Shown in pieces: positions 35,905 to 46,039 of a DNA stretch of 64,000 nt; position 1 is the stretch's first letter, and every line of letters begins with the position of its first letter. The notes under the pieces were generated by a model. It saw only the letters and a program-made list of their open reading frames with translations, was not told the origin of the DNA and made no database searches. The stretch is taken from positions 44,342,714 through 44,406,713 of the forward strand of contig CM049320.1 of the NCBI GenBank assembly GCA_026874595.1, given 5' to 3'. The stretch is from Sipunculus nudus. Taxonomy: Eukaryota; Annelida; Sipuncula; Golfingiida; Sipunculidae. The position numbers were made by a program, and so were the translations under genes.

Positions 35905-37863
35905 TTTGTTTCCAGAGAATTCCTTTGAGACTAATGGACCGATTTTTCCGAAACATATAGCAATTATCGGGTCACATGTTAACTGGTGCCTAACCAATTT
36001 GCGTTGACCTCTGACCTTTCCTCTCTGCCCAACGTCCATTTGTGCATCTGTTTCCACACATAAACCCTCGTATCTCAGGAACCGTTTGACCGATCAGGAA
36101 ATAAAATTTATACACATGTAGCCCTTGGATAGCTTTATAACATACACAAAAATGGTGGCGCCACCTGTAACTATGTTTGCACAGTGTCCATCTGTTCATC
36201 TGCCTTGGGTTAAAATCACTCATATCTCTGCAGTGAATTGATTAATTCACCTGAAATTTAGCATGTGTATACATCCTGGATAGCTTTGTTGATTTTATGA
36301 CAGGTGGCGCCACCTACATTCACGTTCATGCTGATGACATCCAAGCTCATATCTCGGGGACTGTTTGACTGATTGGGCAAAAATTTTGCATGTGTATAGA
36401 TCTCACATAGCTCTTTATCATACACAAAACTGGTGGCGCCACCTGCAACCATTTTTGCACAGCGTCCGTCTGCCATGGGATGTCTCTCATATTTTAGCAG
36501 TGGTTTGACATATCTGCCTAAAATTTTGCAGTTTTATACATCCTGGATAGCTTTCTTGATTTTATAACAGGTGGCGCCACCTACATTATAGTTTAAGCTG
36601 CAGACATCCAAGCTTATATCTCAGGAACCGTTTGAACGATTGGGCCAAAATTTTGCAAGTGTATAGATCTCACATAGGTCTTTATCATACACAAAACTGG
36701 AGGGGCCATCTGCAACCATTTTTGCACATTTTGCACAGCCACTGTCTGTTTGTCTGCTGAGGCCTAAAATCACTCATTTCTCTGTAGTGGTTTGACATAA
36801 CTGCCTAAAATTTTGCAGGTTTATACATCCTGGACAGCTTTGTTGATTTTATGACAGGTCGCTCCACCTACATTATAGTTTAAGCTGCAGACATCCAAGC
36901 TCATATCTCGGGAACCGTTTGAACGATTGGGCCAAAATTTTGTAAGTGTATAGATCTCACATAGGTCTTTATCATACACAAAACTGGAGGAGCCACCTGC
37001 AACCATTTTTGCACAGCGTCTGTCTGTTTGTCTGCCATGGGATAATGTCACTCATATCTTGGCAGTGGTTTGACGTATCTGCCTAAAATTTTGCAGCTTT
37101 ATACATCCTGGATAGCTTTCTTGATTTTATGACAGGTGGCGCCACCTACATTCTAGTTTACGCTGCAGACATCCAAGCTCATATCTCAGGAAACGTTTGA
37201 ACGATTGGGCCAAAATTTTGCAAGTGTATAGATCTCACATAGGTCTTTATCATACACAAAACTGGAGGGGCCATCTGCAACCATTTTTGCACATTTTGCA
37301 CAGCCACTGTCTGTTTGTCTGCTGAGGCCTAAAATCACTCATTTCTCTGTAGTGGTTTGACATAACTGCCTAAAATTTTGCAGGTTTATACATGCTGGAC
37401 AGCTTTCTTGATTTTATGACAGGTGGCGCCACCTAAATTCTAGTTAAAGCTGCACACATCTAAGCTCATATCTCAGGAACCATTTGACCAATTTGGCCAA
37501 AATTGTGCATGTGTTTAGATCTCACATAGGTCTTTATCATACACAAAACTGGAGGGGCCACCTGCAACCATTTTTGCACAGCGTCTGTCTGTTTGTCTGC
37601 CGTAGGCTAAAATCACTAATATACATGTAGTGGTTTGACTTTTCTGCCTAAAATTTGGCATATGTATACAACTAGGACAGCTTTCTGGATTTGTGGTAGG
37701 TGCATGCACAACCTACATACACATTTAGGCTGCAGACATTCATGCTAATATGCAACATACCTCACTCTATTTCCCCTTGCCACTCAATCCATCCCTCACT
37801 CTACCCGTTCCACTCTGATTTTGGCGGATACACGTAGTCACTTGTCGGCTACCCATATTCTAG
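35905..37863 (+). mobile_element. Family B element with about 280-bp internal tandem units
   Basis: It starts near TTCCAGAGAATTCCTTTGAG. CATACACAAAACTGG recurs at 36141, 36419, 36686, 36973, 37251 and 37538. Exact GGTGGCGCCACC sites lie at 36154, 36303, 36432, 36570, 37135 and 37422. The 3' end is GTAGTCACTTGTCGGCTAC, CCATATT, CTAG (37860-37863), TT. Confidence 0.7.
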
Positions 37864-38046
37864 TTTTTAAAGTTTACACATTTTTTCTCTATTTTTGAGA
37901 TATATAAATACAGACTTAATTTTGGCCTGTTGGTTAATCTGTTTGATGCTTCAGTTGAATGAGTATATACTACCATTCTGATGATAAAATTTCCTTTTGC
38001 GAATCTCTTCCCAGTCAGCTGAGCGTCATGACCCATGGGTCACTTG

Positions 38047-38468
38047 TTTTTACAGTATTTTATATCAGTTCATATATTAAATGTGAATTTTTATACAACA
38101 GCTCATCTCCACTTTCTTCCTTATCCTATATTTAACAGGGTTTCATATATTTCCATTGGGTATTTTAAACACAATTACTTTCACCTTATTAATACAGATA
38201 GTTTTACAAATATTTTATCATGAAAGGCTCCTGCATCTAAGATGTAGTCCATAAAAGTGCACATGTAATATTTGTGTTGCATTCATATATTAAGTATTTG
38301 ATTATCACCAAATAGCAAGGCCATTTCCTCTTAGTTTTTCAAATGCTAATATGTAAAGTTCAGCTGAGTGTCTTGACCCATGGGTCCCTTGTAAATGATT
38401 ACAGATCAGCCACAGAATGATTGACACTGGGGTTTGCGGTGCCTGTATTATGTTATATATAATTACAG
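38047..38468 (+). other. End of intron 4
   Basis: It holds a short family E-type end (38362-38393, GACCCATGGGTCCCTTGT) and a partial duplicate of the exon (e) acceptor at about 38398-38420. Confidence 0.5.
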
Positions 38469-38613
38469 ATCAGCCACAGAATGATTTACAAGGATCATCA
38501 GGGTCCTTGCCCAGAGACACAGAGGTTGAGAAAGGATTTGAAGTGTTTAGTAAATCTCCTGGAGGCATAACCAGTAGTCAGCTGTCACTGAGGAGTGATT
38601 TCAGTTCTGTGGG
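38469..38613 (+). CDS. TNK2: ACK exon (e): tail segment
   Basis: A 145-nt exon, acceptor TAATTACAG and donor GTATGT. Its first two bases complete the Tyr codon begun in exon (d), and its last two start a Gly codon. It encodes QPQNDLQGSSGSLPRD followed by TEVEKGFEVFSKSPGGITSS and a short serine-rich end. No folded domain is recognised. An acceptor-like copy of the first bases (ATTACAGATCAGCCACAGAATGA) also occurs at about 38398-38420, so the acceptor region has been locally duplicated with roughly 62-bp spacing; the upstream copy runs quickly into a stop. The exon call rests on phase, splice signals and coding character. Confidence 0.8.
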
Positions 38614-38732
38614 GTATGTACGGTATATATCTGTTTTATACTTGAAACACCTCAATGCAAAGCCCAGGACTCAGGGTCATTTATCTTCAGTGTCAGTTAA
38701 TGCTTATCCTTAAATTGTAGATTACAAGTTTT

Positions 38733-39076
38733 AGCTCAGCTGACTGTAAGTCAACTGAGGTATAGGAATTGCCCTTTGTCCGTCATCCATCCTACCAGTG
38801 GTCCCTTAGCAGGGCATTAAATCATAACAGCTGGTCCAAGTAAATATTCAAGGAGATCAATAAAATATACCCTTGGAAACCTATAAGTAGGAGAGTGCAA
38901 CCTATGTCCTCCTAGCTATGGGGCTTGGAGGTACCCCCCAGAATAATTAAAAATTTGATACAAAACCTCCAATATCTTGATAATTTATGCATTGATTGTC
39001 CTAAATCTTGCCTTGAATATTGACCATGACTAGTTGTGTCAGTCCTGGGATACTGGTGGCACCACCTTTATTTTGT
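38733..39076 (+). mobile_element. Family E head, truncated by family G
   Basis: The 5' hairpin AGCTCAGCTGACTGTAAGTC...GAGGT is intact. The element stops at the C-run where family G begins. Its 38942-39049 segment is copied in inverted form at 39741-39848. Confidence 0.65.
38942..39049 (+). repeat. Left arm of a 108-bp inverted repeat
   Basis: Its reverse complement is at 39741-39848 with only one or two differences; the spacer is 691 bp. The left arm is native family E sequence. Confidence 0.93.
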
Positions 39077-40186
39077 CCCCCCCCCCCCCCCCCCCCAGAG
39101 GGTAGACATGTTGTTTTCAGTGCCGTCGTCGTCAGTCATTGTCTATAGGATATCTGTTGAACGCAATAAATTTTGAACGGCTGCATATTTTCCTCCAGAA
39201 TTTAAAACACTGATGGTTCCCACCAAAATCTCGGACAAGTTCTAAACCGGGCGACTTTGACCTTCATCTTCAAGGTCAAATCTGCTGAAATGTTAAATTT
39301 TTGTAGGATATCTTGTGAATGCTATTACTTTTGAAAGACTGCTTATTTTCCTCCAAAATTTAAAACACTGATTGTTCCTAAGAAAATCTCAGATAAGTTT
39401 TAGACCAGGTGACCTTGACCTTCATCTTCAAGGTCAAATCTATCGAATTGTAAAATTTGTGTGAAGCTTATAACTTTTGAAGTATTTCACATTTTGTCCT
39501 CAAATTTTGTACACCAATTGTCCCTACAAGGTTCTCAAAGGTGTTTGAAAACTGGTGACCTTGACCTTCATCTTCAAGGTCAAATCTGCCATAATGTAAC
39601 ATTTTTTGGGTTATTTTTTTAACACGATAACTTTTGAAGGGCTGTATATTTTCTGCCGAAATTTGACACACTTATGGTTCCTACTGAAATCTTGGATGGG
39701 TTAGAAACCCAGTGACCATGACCTTCACCTTCAAGGTCAACCCAGGACTGACACAACTAGTCATGGTCAATATTCAAGGCAAGATTGAGGACAATCAATG
39801 CATAAATTATCAAGATATTGGAGGTTTTGTATCAAATTTTTAATTAATTTAAAAGTATTTCACATTTTGTCCTCAAAGTTGGTACATCGATTGTTCCTAC
39901 AAAGTTCTCAATGGAGTTCGATAGCTGGTGACCTTGACAAATATCTTCAAGGTCAAATCAGCCAAATTATAGTTATTGTCTTGTAAACACGATGACTTTT
40001 GAAGGGTTGGATATTTTCCTCCCAAATTTGAAATACTGATTGTTCCTACCAAAGTCTTGGATGAGTTTGAAACCTGGTGACCTCACATGGTCAGACCTCT
40101 CACCATGTCTTCATTGATATAACCTATATGCGAATTTGGGGGGGGGGGACATCTATTTTTGCAACTGCGAAAACAAGTCATTCTAG
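39077..40186 (+). mobile_element. Family G element with expanded C/G ends
   Basis: It starts in a 20-C run (39077-39096), followed by GGGTAGACATGTTGTTTTCA. It ends with an 11-G run (about 40139-40149), GACATCTATTTTTGCAACTG and ATTCTAG (40183-40186), TT. The repeating units contain GGTGACCTTGACCTTCATCT and TCAAGGTCAAATC. An inverted foreign segment interrupts it at 39741-39848. Confidence 0.68.
39741..39848 (-). repeat. Right arm of a 108-bp inverted repeat, inside family G
   Basis: It starts CCCAGGACTGACACAACTAG. It replaces about 50 bp of a family G unit between 'CTTCAAGGTCAA' and 'AAGTATTTCACATTTTGTCC'. Confidence 0.93.
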
Positions 40187-40192
40187 TTTTTT

Positions 40193-42155
40193 AGCTCACC
40201 TGACTATAAGTCATCTGAGCTATAGTCGTGGTCCATTGTCTGTCGTCTGTCCGTCCGTCCGTAGATGTGGCACGTTTTGAAACCGTAAAACCTAGGAATC
40301 CAAAATTTCGCATAATATTAGATGTCCCCAATATCTCAAACCAAGCCCTAAACTGGGTCTTTGCGACTTTGTTTCTTTGAGAAATTAGGAAAAACCTCAA
40401 TTTTTTTATTAAAAACCTATTTTCACACTTCAGGACTGCCTAATATCAAAACCAATCATCTGTTTTTCCTCATATTTACCATAAATAATCCTCTAAATAG
40501 TTCCTATGTACATGCCAGAAATTAGGTCTGTATTATTTAATGTAAAAAAGTTATGGGCCAAAACATAATGCATTTTGTAAATAATCAGGAAAGAAATTTG
40601 ATCACTTAACACAAAACTTGTTAAAGCTAAGCACTTTTTTTCAAGTAATATTACTTTTATTAATCAAAATTAAATTGTATACACAAAATTAGATCAAAAT
40701 CTTTTAAATTTTTTAAAATATTAGCAAAAATAAAAAATTGATACCTTAAATGTTGCCCAACTTTGACCATGGCACGTTTTTTTCCTGTAATTGCTGTGGA
40801 TTTAATTTTCTAATCATGTTTTTGTTTGCATGTCAACTGTTAACACCAAAAATTTGAAACCAGTTGATCAAAAACTAGATTTTGTTCAAGTTTTCAAGCA
40901 CCATGTCACATATTGTTTACATCAAGCTAGTTTTATGCAGTTAGCTGGCGCTCAGCTCCCGAGCTTCAGCTCTAAGTTCCTTAAATTTGGCATACAGTTA
41001 GATGTCTCCAAAATTCCCTATCATGCCAAGAATTTGGTCACTAGGACTTAATTCCTTCGAGATATTAATGAAAAACTTCATTTTTCCATTAAAGTACACA
41101 TCCAACTACCTTGCTGCCCCCACTGTTCCCTTCTCCAAACTCAATCCCAGTGTCAGCCTCAGTGAACAAGAACATGATGAATCAGATGTATTCATATTTT
41201 TATATTTTGTATAACTATTTGTCCATAGGTACCTATGTACATGCAAGAAATTATGTCAATATTGTATAATATGTAGACGTGGTGGGAATCAAAATAATGT
41301 ACCTTGTCAAGACTGAAGAGATATCATGTCACACAGTCACCAATTCATAAATAACCTCATCAGCATAGTTAATCATAACATTATTTCTGTTAAATTGAAA
41401 TCATATCATCATTCTACCACTGCTTAGTATACTGTCATTGCATTCATATTTGCTCAGATATATCGCTATTTTCAACCCCTCCCAAATAAACAACTTGATC
41501 CTAATACCATTGTCCAGTATCATACATAACCAGATTTTGAATCATCTTTTCATTCACACCTCTGGTCTGCCTATTCAGTTTTTTTCTGTATTGGTACATG
41601 TGCCATCAGTAATTTCTTCTCTGAACTCCATGCTCTACCATCTGAAGTTGACAGCAAAATGCCTTTAGTGGTTATGAGAGAATTCAGTATTTATATATAT
41701 AATATTTACATATCTAATATTGTAAATGGTACCAATGTTTCATCTCTTTAATTGTCAGCAACTTCTCAAAGAGCCAGCCAGCAATTATGGTTATATATTT
41801 ACAAATGGCTTACATGCTTCAGTTTTAACATTAGAATACACATGGTCAGGTCACAAAATATTATTGTAAACAATTCCCAACTCATCAATTCAAACCAATC
41901 ATATCAACCAAGCCTATTTTACCTTTTTCTCTCAGGAGTAGTGTCTGGAACATTTTATAATAAAAGATATCTTCACTTTACATTTCACCTGTCTGCTCTA
42001 ACATTCTCTGTCAATTCTGCTTCCCCTGCACAAACCCAGATATTTTCAGCAACTAATTGTAGAATATATTTACTATTGAGTAACTATATCTCCATATATT
42101 TAAGTTTTACCTGAATTACCTTCAAGGTCAGTTTAGTTCTGCTGTGACCCATGAG
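40193..42155 (+). mobile_element. Family E element, old copy
   Basis: The 5' end is AGCTCACCTGACTATAAGTC...GAGCT. The body is paralogous to 15350-17130. The 3' end is decayed near 42130-42155 (GTGACCCATGAGCC). Confidence 0.55.
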
Positions 42156-42293
42156 CCTTAAAAAGGGTGTCAGCCATTAACATAACTTCCACATGTGCAC
42201 CTGCATCATTGGGATTGTTTTAGAGGAAAGCATGTATTCCCAAATGTGTAAATTATGTTTATTGTGTTTTGAAATTTTGTGTGTGTTTTGTAG

Positions 42294-42426
42294 AGATACC
42301 CTGACAGATGTTTCCAGTATGCCAGCAGACACCAGTGGCTCAGCAAGTAGTAAAGGGGTCAGCGGGTTTGATGACTTTGAAATACCCAGCAGTGGCCTGG
42401 ATGATTTTAAGATGCCTGATCTCTCA
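42294..42426 (+). CDS. TNK2: ACK exon (f): acidic tail segment with DDF repeats
   Basis: A 133-nt exon, acceptor TGTTTTGTAG and donor GTAAGA, starting with one base that completes a Gly codon and ending in phase 0. It encodes DTLTDVSSMPADTSGSASSK and then GFDDFEIPSSGLDDFKMPDLS. Two DDF-x2-P modules (FDDFEIP, LDDFKMP) stand out. Acidic-aromatic modules of this kind are typical of short linear motifs for endocytic adaptors, which would suit the trafficking role known for ACK, but the exact partner cannot be read from sequence. The frame continues without a break into SDLDFGSS in the next exon. Confidence 0.83.
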
Positions 42427-42473
42427 GTAAGATATTTTGTGTACACTTAGGCCTTTGTTTGCTCTAATGGTAT

Positions 42474-43169
42474 GGCCAGACAAAGTAAGGGGTACTATGG
42501 TTTAATCACAGTCCTGTCTCCACCACAGAAAAATCTTGTGAGTGAGATAACTAATAAAATAGTACTAAGATCTTTATGAAACTTTACATGTACATAGGTA
42601 TGTGTAAGAGGATGAAGCCTATTTAAAATGAGGTCATGACCTTTAATAGGGGAGTGACCTTGACCTTGTATAGGTTTTTTTTGGTGAAAAAATCTAGAAT
42701 GTCTCATAGAATTTTTGTGAACCCCATAACTTTTAAGTATTGCATATTTTCTCCTCAGATTTAGCAAATATTATCAAATATTGTTTTTACCAAGATCTCA
42801 AAAATTTTAAAATCTTGGTGACCTTGAATTTATGAACTTTTGTGAATCCTATAACTTATAATGCTGCATATTTCCTTCTCAAATTTGTGTCTACCAAGAT
42901 CTCTGACATGTTAGAAAACTGGTGACCTTGACTTTGGACTTCAAGAGGAAAACAGCAAAAACCCATAACTTTTTAAGTACTGCATATCTTTAATCAATTA
43001 AATACGCATATTGTTTCAACCAAATTGCAGGACAAGGTAAAAAAAATGACCCTGGTACCCTTGAACCTGTAAGTGTCAATAAATGCTTCTGATGAAGGGG
43101 CCTGTTTTAAAGAGGGGTCTGCCCAATCTCTTGGTTTACCACAGCATCACTAATGCCAAAAATGTCTAG
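42474..43169 (+). mobile_element. Family A/G mixed element ending in CTAG
   Basis: It starts CCAGACAAAGTAAGGGGTAC (family A head), continues into family G-like units and ends GCATCACTAATGCC, AAAAATGT, CTAG (43166-43169). Confidence 0.55.
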
Positions 43170-45008
43170 TCAGCTCAACTGACTTTCTGTCTTGCTGAGC
43201 AATATGGATGGCTCTTTGTTCATAGTTCAGCCATTTGACTTTTAGACCATTAGAAGTGCAGCTTACTCAGCACCAGGAAGGTCCTAGGTGTTGCTGCATA
43301 GACACCCAAAACTATGACACTGTGACATATTCTATGAGCTACACTTAATAATAGGTGTTTCAGCACCATAAAAGTTTTCTGAGTGTATTGCATATTATTC
43401 TCTCAAAGTTAATCTTTAATACACCAGTTGTTTCAACCAGTATCTTTAGACAAGGTTGAAAAGTTGCGCAAACCTGTGCAAATATAAGATTTCTTGTAAA
43501 CACCGTTACTTGTAAAATACTGCATGTTTATTCCTCAAACTTTATACACAAATTGTTTCAATAAGGTTCCTAGAAGAGCTTGAACTTTCTGGTGAAGTCT
43601 CCTGAAATATAGGATTGTGGACTATAACTGTTAGGCAGTGCATGATTTCCGTTAAATTTGAAACACAATTTGTTTCAGCCAGTCATAGTGGAGTTTTAAA
43701 ACTGGTATTCTTGAACCTTAAGGTGAAATCTACATAAATATAGACATTTGTACCCTCAATTTTGGGGACAAGGGCTGTTAGTCAGATGAACTATGGTGAT
43801 GGTCCTCTGTCCGTCCGGTGTCTATCAGTCTGTCTGTCTGTCTGTCTGCCGTTAAACTGGCATGTTTAAAAACCATAGTCATGGTCCTTTGTCCGTTCAT
43901 CCATCAGTCTGTTATCTGGGCATGTTTTGAAACTGTTGGACCTGCAAATCTGAAATTCAGCATACAGTTAGATGTCCAAAAATCTCTGTCCATACCAAAA
44001 ATTGAGTCACTACGACTTTGTTCCTTTGAGATATTAACGAAAAACCTCAATTTTCATTAAAAGCCTATTGTCACACTTCAAGACTGCATACTTTCAAAAC
44101 AACTGACCTGATATTAATCATATTTGATATATCTATTCCTCTATATATTTCCTATGTACATACAAGAAATTAGTACAATATTTTATAAATGTTTTAAGTA
44201 ATGGGCCTGAACATAATGTACTTTGTAAAAAATCAGGAAATATATTTACTACCTTACTTCAGAATTGCTGAAGCTTGAGGCTTTTTTTTCAGGGATATAA
44301 CATTATTTAATCAAGATTCAATTAGATCTGAATTTTTTTCATTCATATAAAAAAAGATTCAATTGTATACCCAAAATTAGTTCTAAATTTTCAAATTTTA
44401 TTAGTTATTAGCATAAATATGAAATCAGTACCTTTAATTTTGCCCAACATTGACCTTGGCAAGTTGTGTCTCTTATAAGTACTGCTGATCTAGTTTTCAT
44501 ATCACGCACACATAAGGATTTCAGCTTGTTAGTTTTGAAAGTTTAAAGAAATTGACCAAAAACTGTAGCTTTTATTAAAGTTTTTATGAGACCATGTCAC
44601 ACCCAAGCTCTACCCAGCCCCTCTTCAATCACCTGTATGTCACCTTGTTGACCTTTCAGGCACATTATGCATGCTTGAGGCGGGGCATACTGGTCAGCCA
44701 AGCAGCTTATAGCTGGCCACAGTTAATCCAGGTGTCCAGCTCAACTCATCTAGTAGTTTTTTTTACCAACAACATAAAAAAAACAATAAATAAAAAATTG
44801 TTATTGGTTTATGATAACAACTTTAAGAAAAATTAATAGAAAAGGAATTTAAGAGTCAATGAGTAACAGTCAATTACCTGGCATTTACTGATGTTGTATG
44901 GATCTTGTATGGATGGATGAAAATGTATTCCAAATAACACCATGCAGTCACCTATGGTATTTTTCATTTCAATTTGAATAACGAAAAAAAAAATTAAATT
45001 ATATTTTT
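43170..45008 (+). mobile_element. Old family E sequences
   Basis: A diverged head (CAGCTCAACTGACTTTCTGT) is at 43171, and a second body from about 43880 is paralogous to 15470-17130. It includes the empty site for the 16724 insertion at 44570-44590. The last 250 bp are AT-rich and unremarkable. Confidence 0.5.
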
Positions 45009-45886
45009 AGCCCTCAGCCCTTAGGCTGATGGGCTATTGTCGTCACCCAAGCTGTCCGTCTGTCCGGCGTCCTTTAACTTTTACCTTGTGAGCGGGAAAT
45101 CTCTAAAAGGATTCACCGTAGGAATTTTATTTCTTTGCTGAAGATGTATATCGACAGAATCCCGGTCAAGTTTGAAAATGGGTGACCTTGACCTATTGTT
45201 CTACATTTTAGAGCTGATTATAGAAAAACACTTAGAAGTTTATTTCTCAGGAACCATTGGGTGGATTTTCACAAAATTTACTTTGGTCATTGGGACTGAT
45301 GGTCTCTATCTGCTGCACAAGTTTGGTGGCGCCACCTACAATTTCTGATTTTTAATGAATTTTTAATGGATTATTCAACTTTGGCCTTGTGAGCAGGATA
45401 TCTCTAAAAGGATTCACCATAGGAATTTTATTTCATCAGTGAAGATTTATATCAACAAAATCTCGGTCAAGTATGAAGATGAGTGACCTTGACTTATTTT
45501 TCTACGTTTTAGAGCCGAATATAGAAAAACCCTTAGAAGCTTAATTCTCAGTGACCATTGGATGGATTTTCACAAAACTTACTATGATCATTGGGACTGA
45601 TGGTCTGTACCTGCTGCACAAGTTTAGGGGGCACTACCTACAATTTCTGATTTAAATGAATTTTTATCAGATTTTTCAACTTTGGCCTTGTGAGCAGAAT
45701 ATCTTCTAAAAGCATATGGTGGATTGTTATGGAACATGATACTAACCTCTCCAGTTTAAATTTATAACTGAGACATATACAGATATACATCCATGAGAGA
45801 ACAAATATTTTTTACTTGTTACTGTTACCACCTATAAACACTGTCCTTTGGCTGAGGGCTTTTGTCAGCTTCTGCTGATATTCTAG
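45009..45886 (+). mobile_element. Family C element, full length (0.88 kb)
   Basis: The 5' end is AGCCCTCAGCCCTTAGGCTG. Two to three units with TTGTGAGCGGGAAATCTC and AAAGGATTCACC follow, with one GGTGGCGCCACC at 45325. The 3' end is TCAGCTTCTGCTGA (45865-45878), TATT, CTAG (45883-45886), TT. Confidence 0.72.
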
Positions 45887-46039
45887 TTTTTCTATTAGGG
45901 TTTATATGAAGGAAATTAATGATAGACAAAGATTCAGTTTATAATATTAATCTAAATTACCAGGTCTTTTCTAAGTGTTTCAGCTTGTTAATTTATATGT
46001 ATAGTAAAATTAAAAGAAAATTAAAATATGTCAATTTTT

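Larger units (their letters stand above)
31427..38046 (+). mobile_element. Large family E element, split by two nested elements
   Basis: The 5' hairpin is AGCTCAGCTGACTGAAAGTC...GAGCT. The 3' end is CAGCTGAGCGTCATGACCCA...CACTTG at 38046. Inside are six 336-bp tandem units, a 2424-bp family E copy (33115-35538) and a family B copy (about 35905-37863). Without the nested copies the element is about 2.2 kb. No ORF over 100 codons is seen. Confidence 0.72.
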
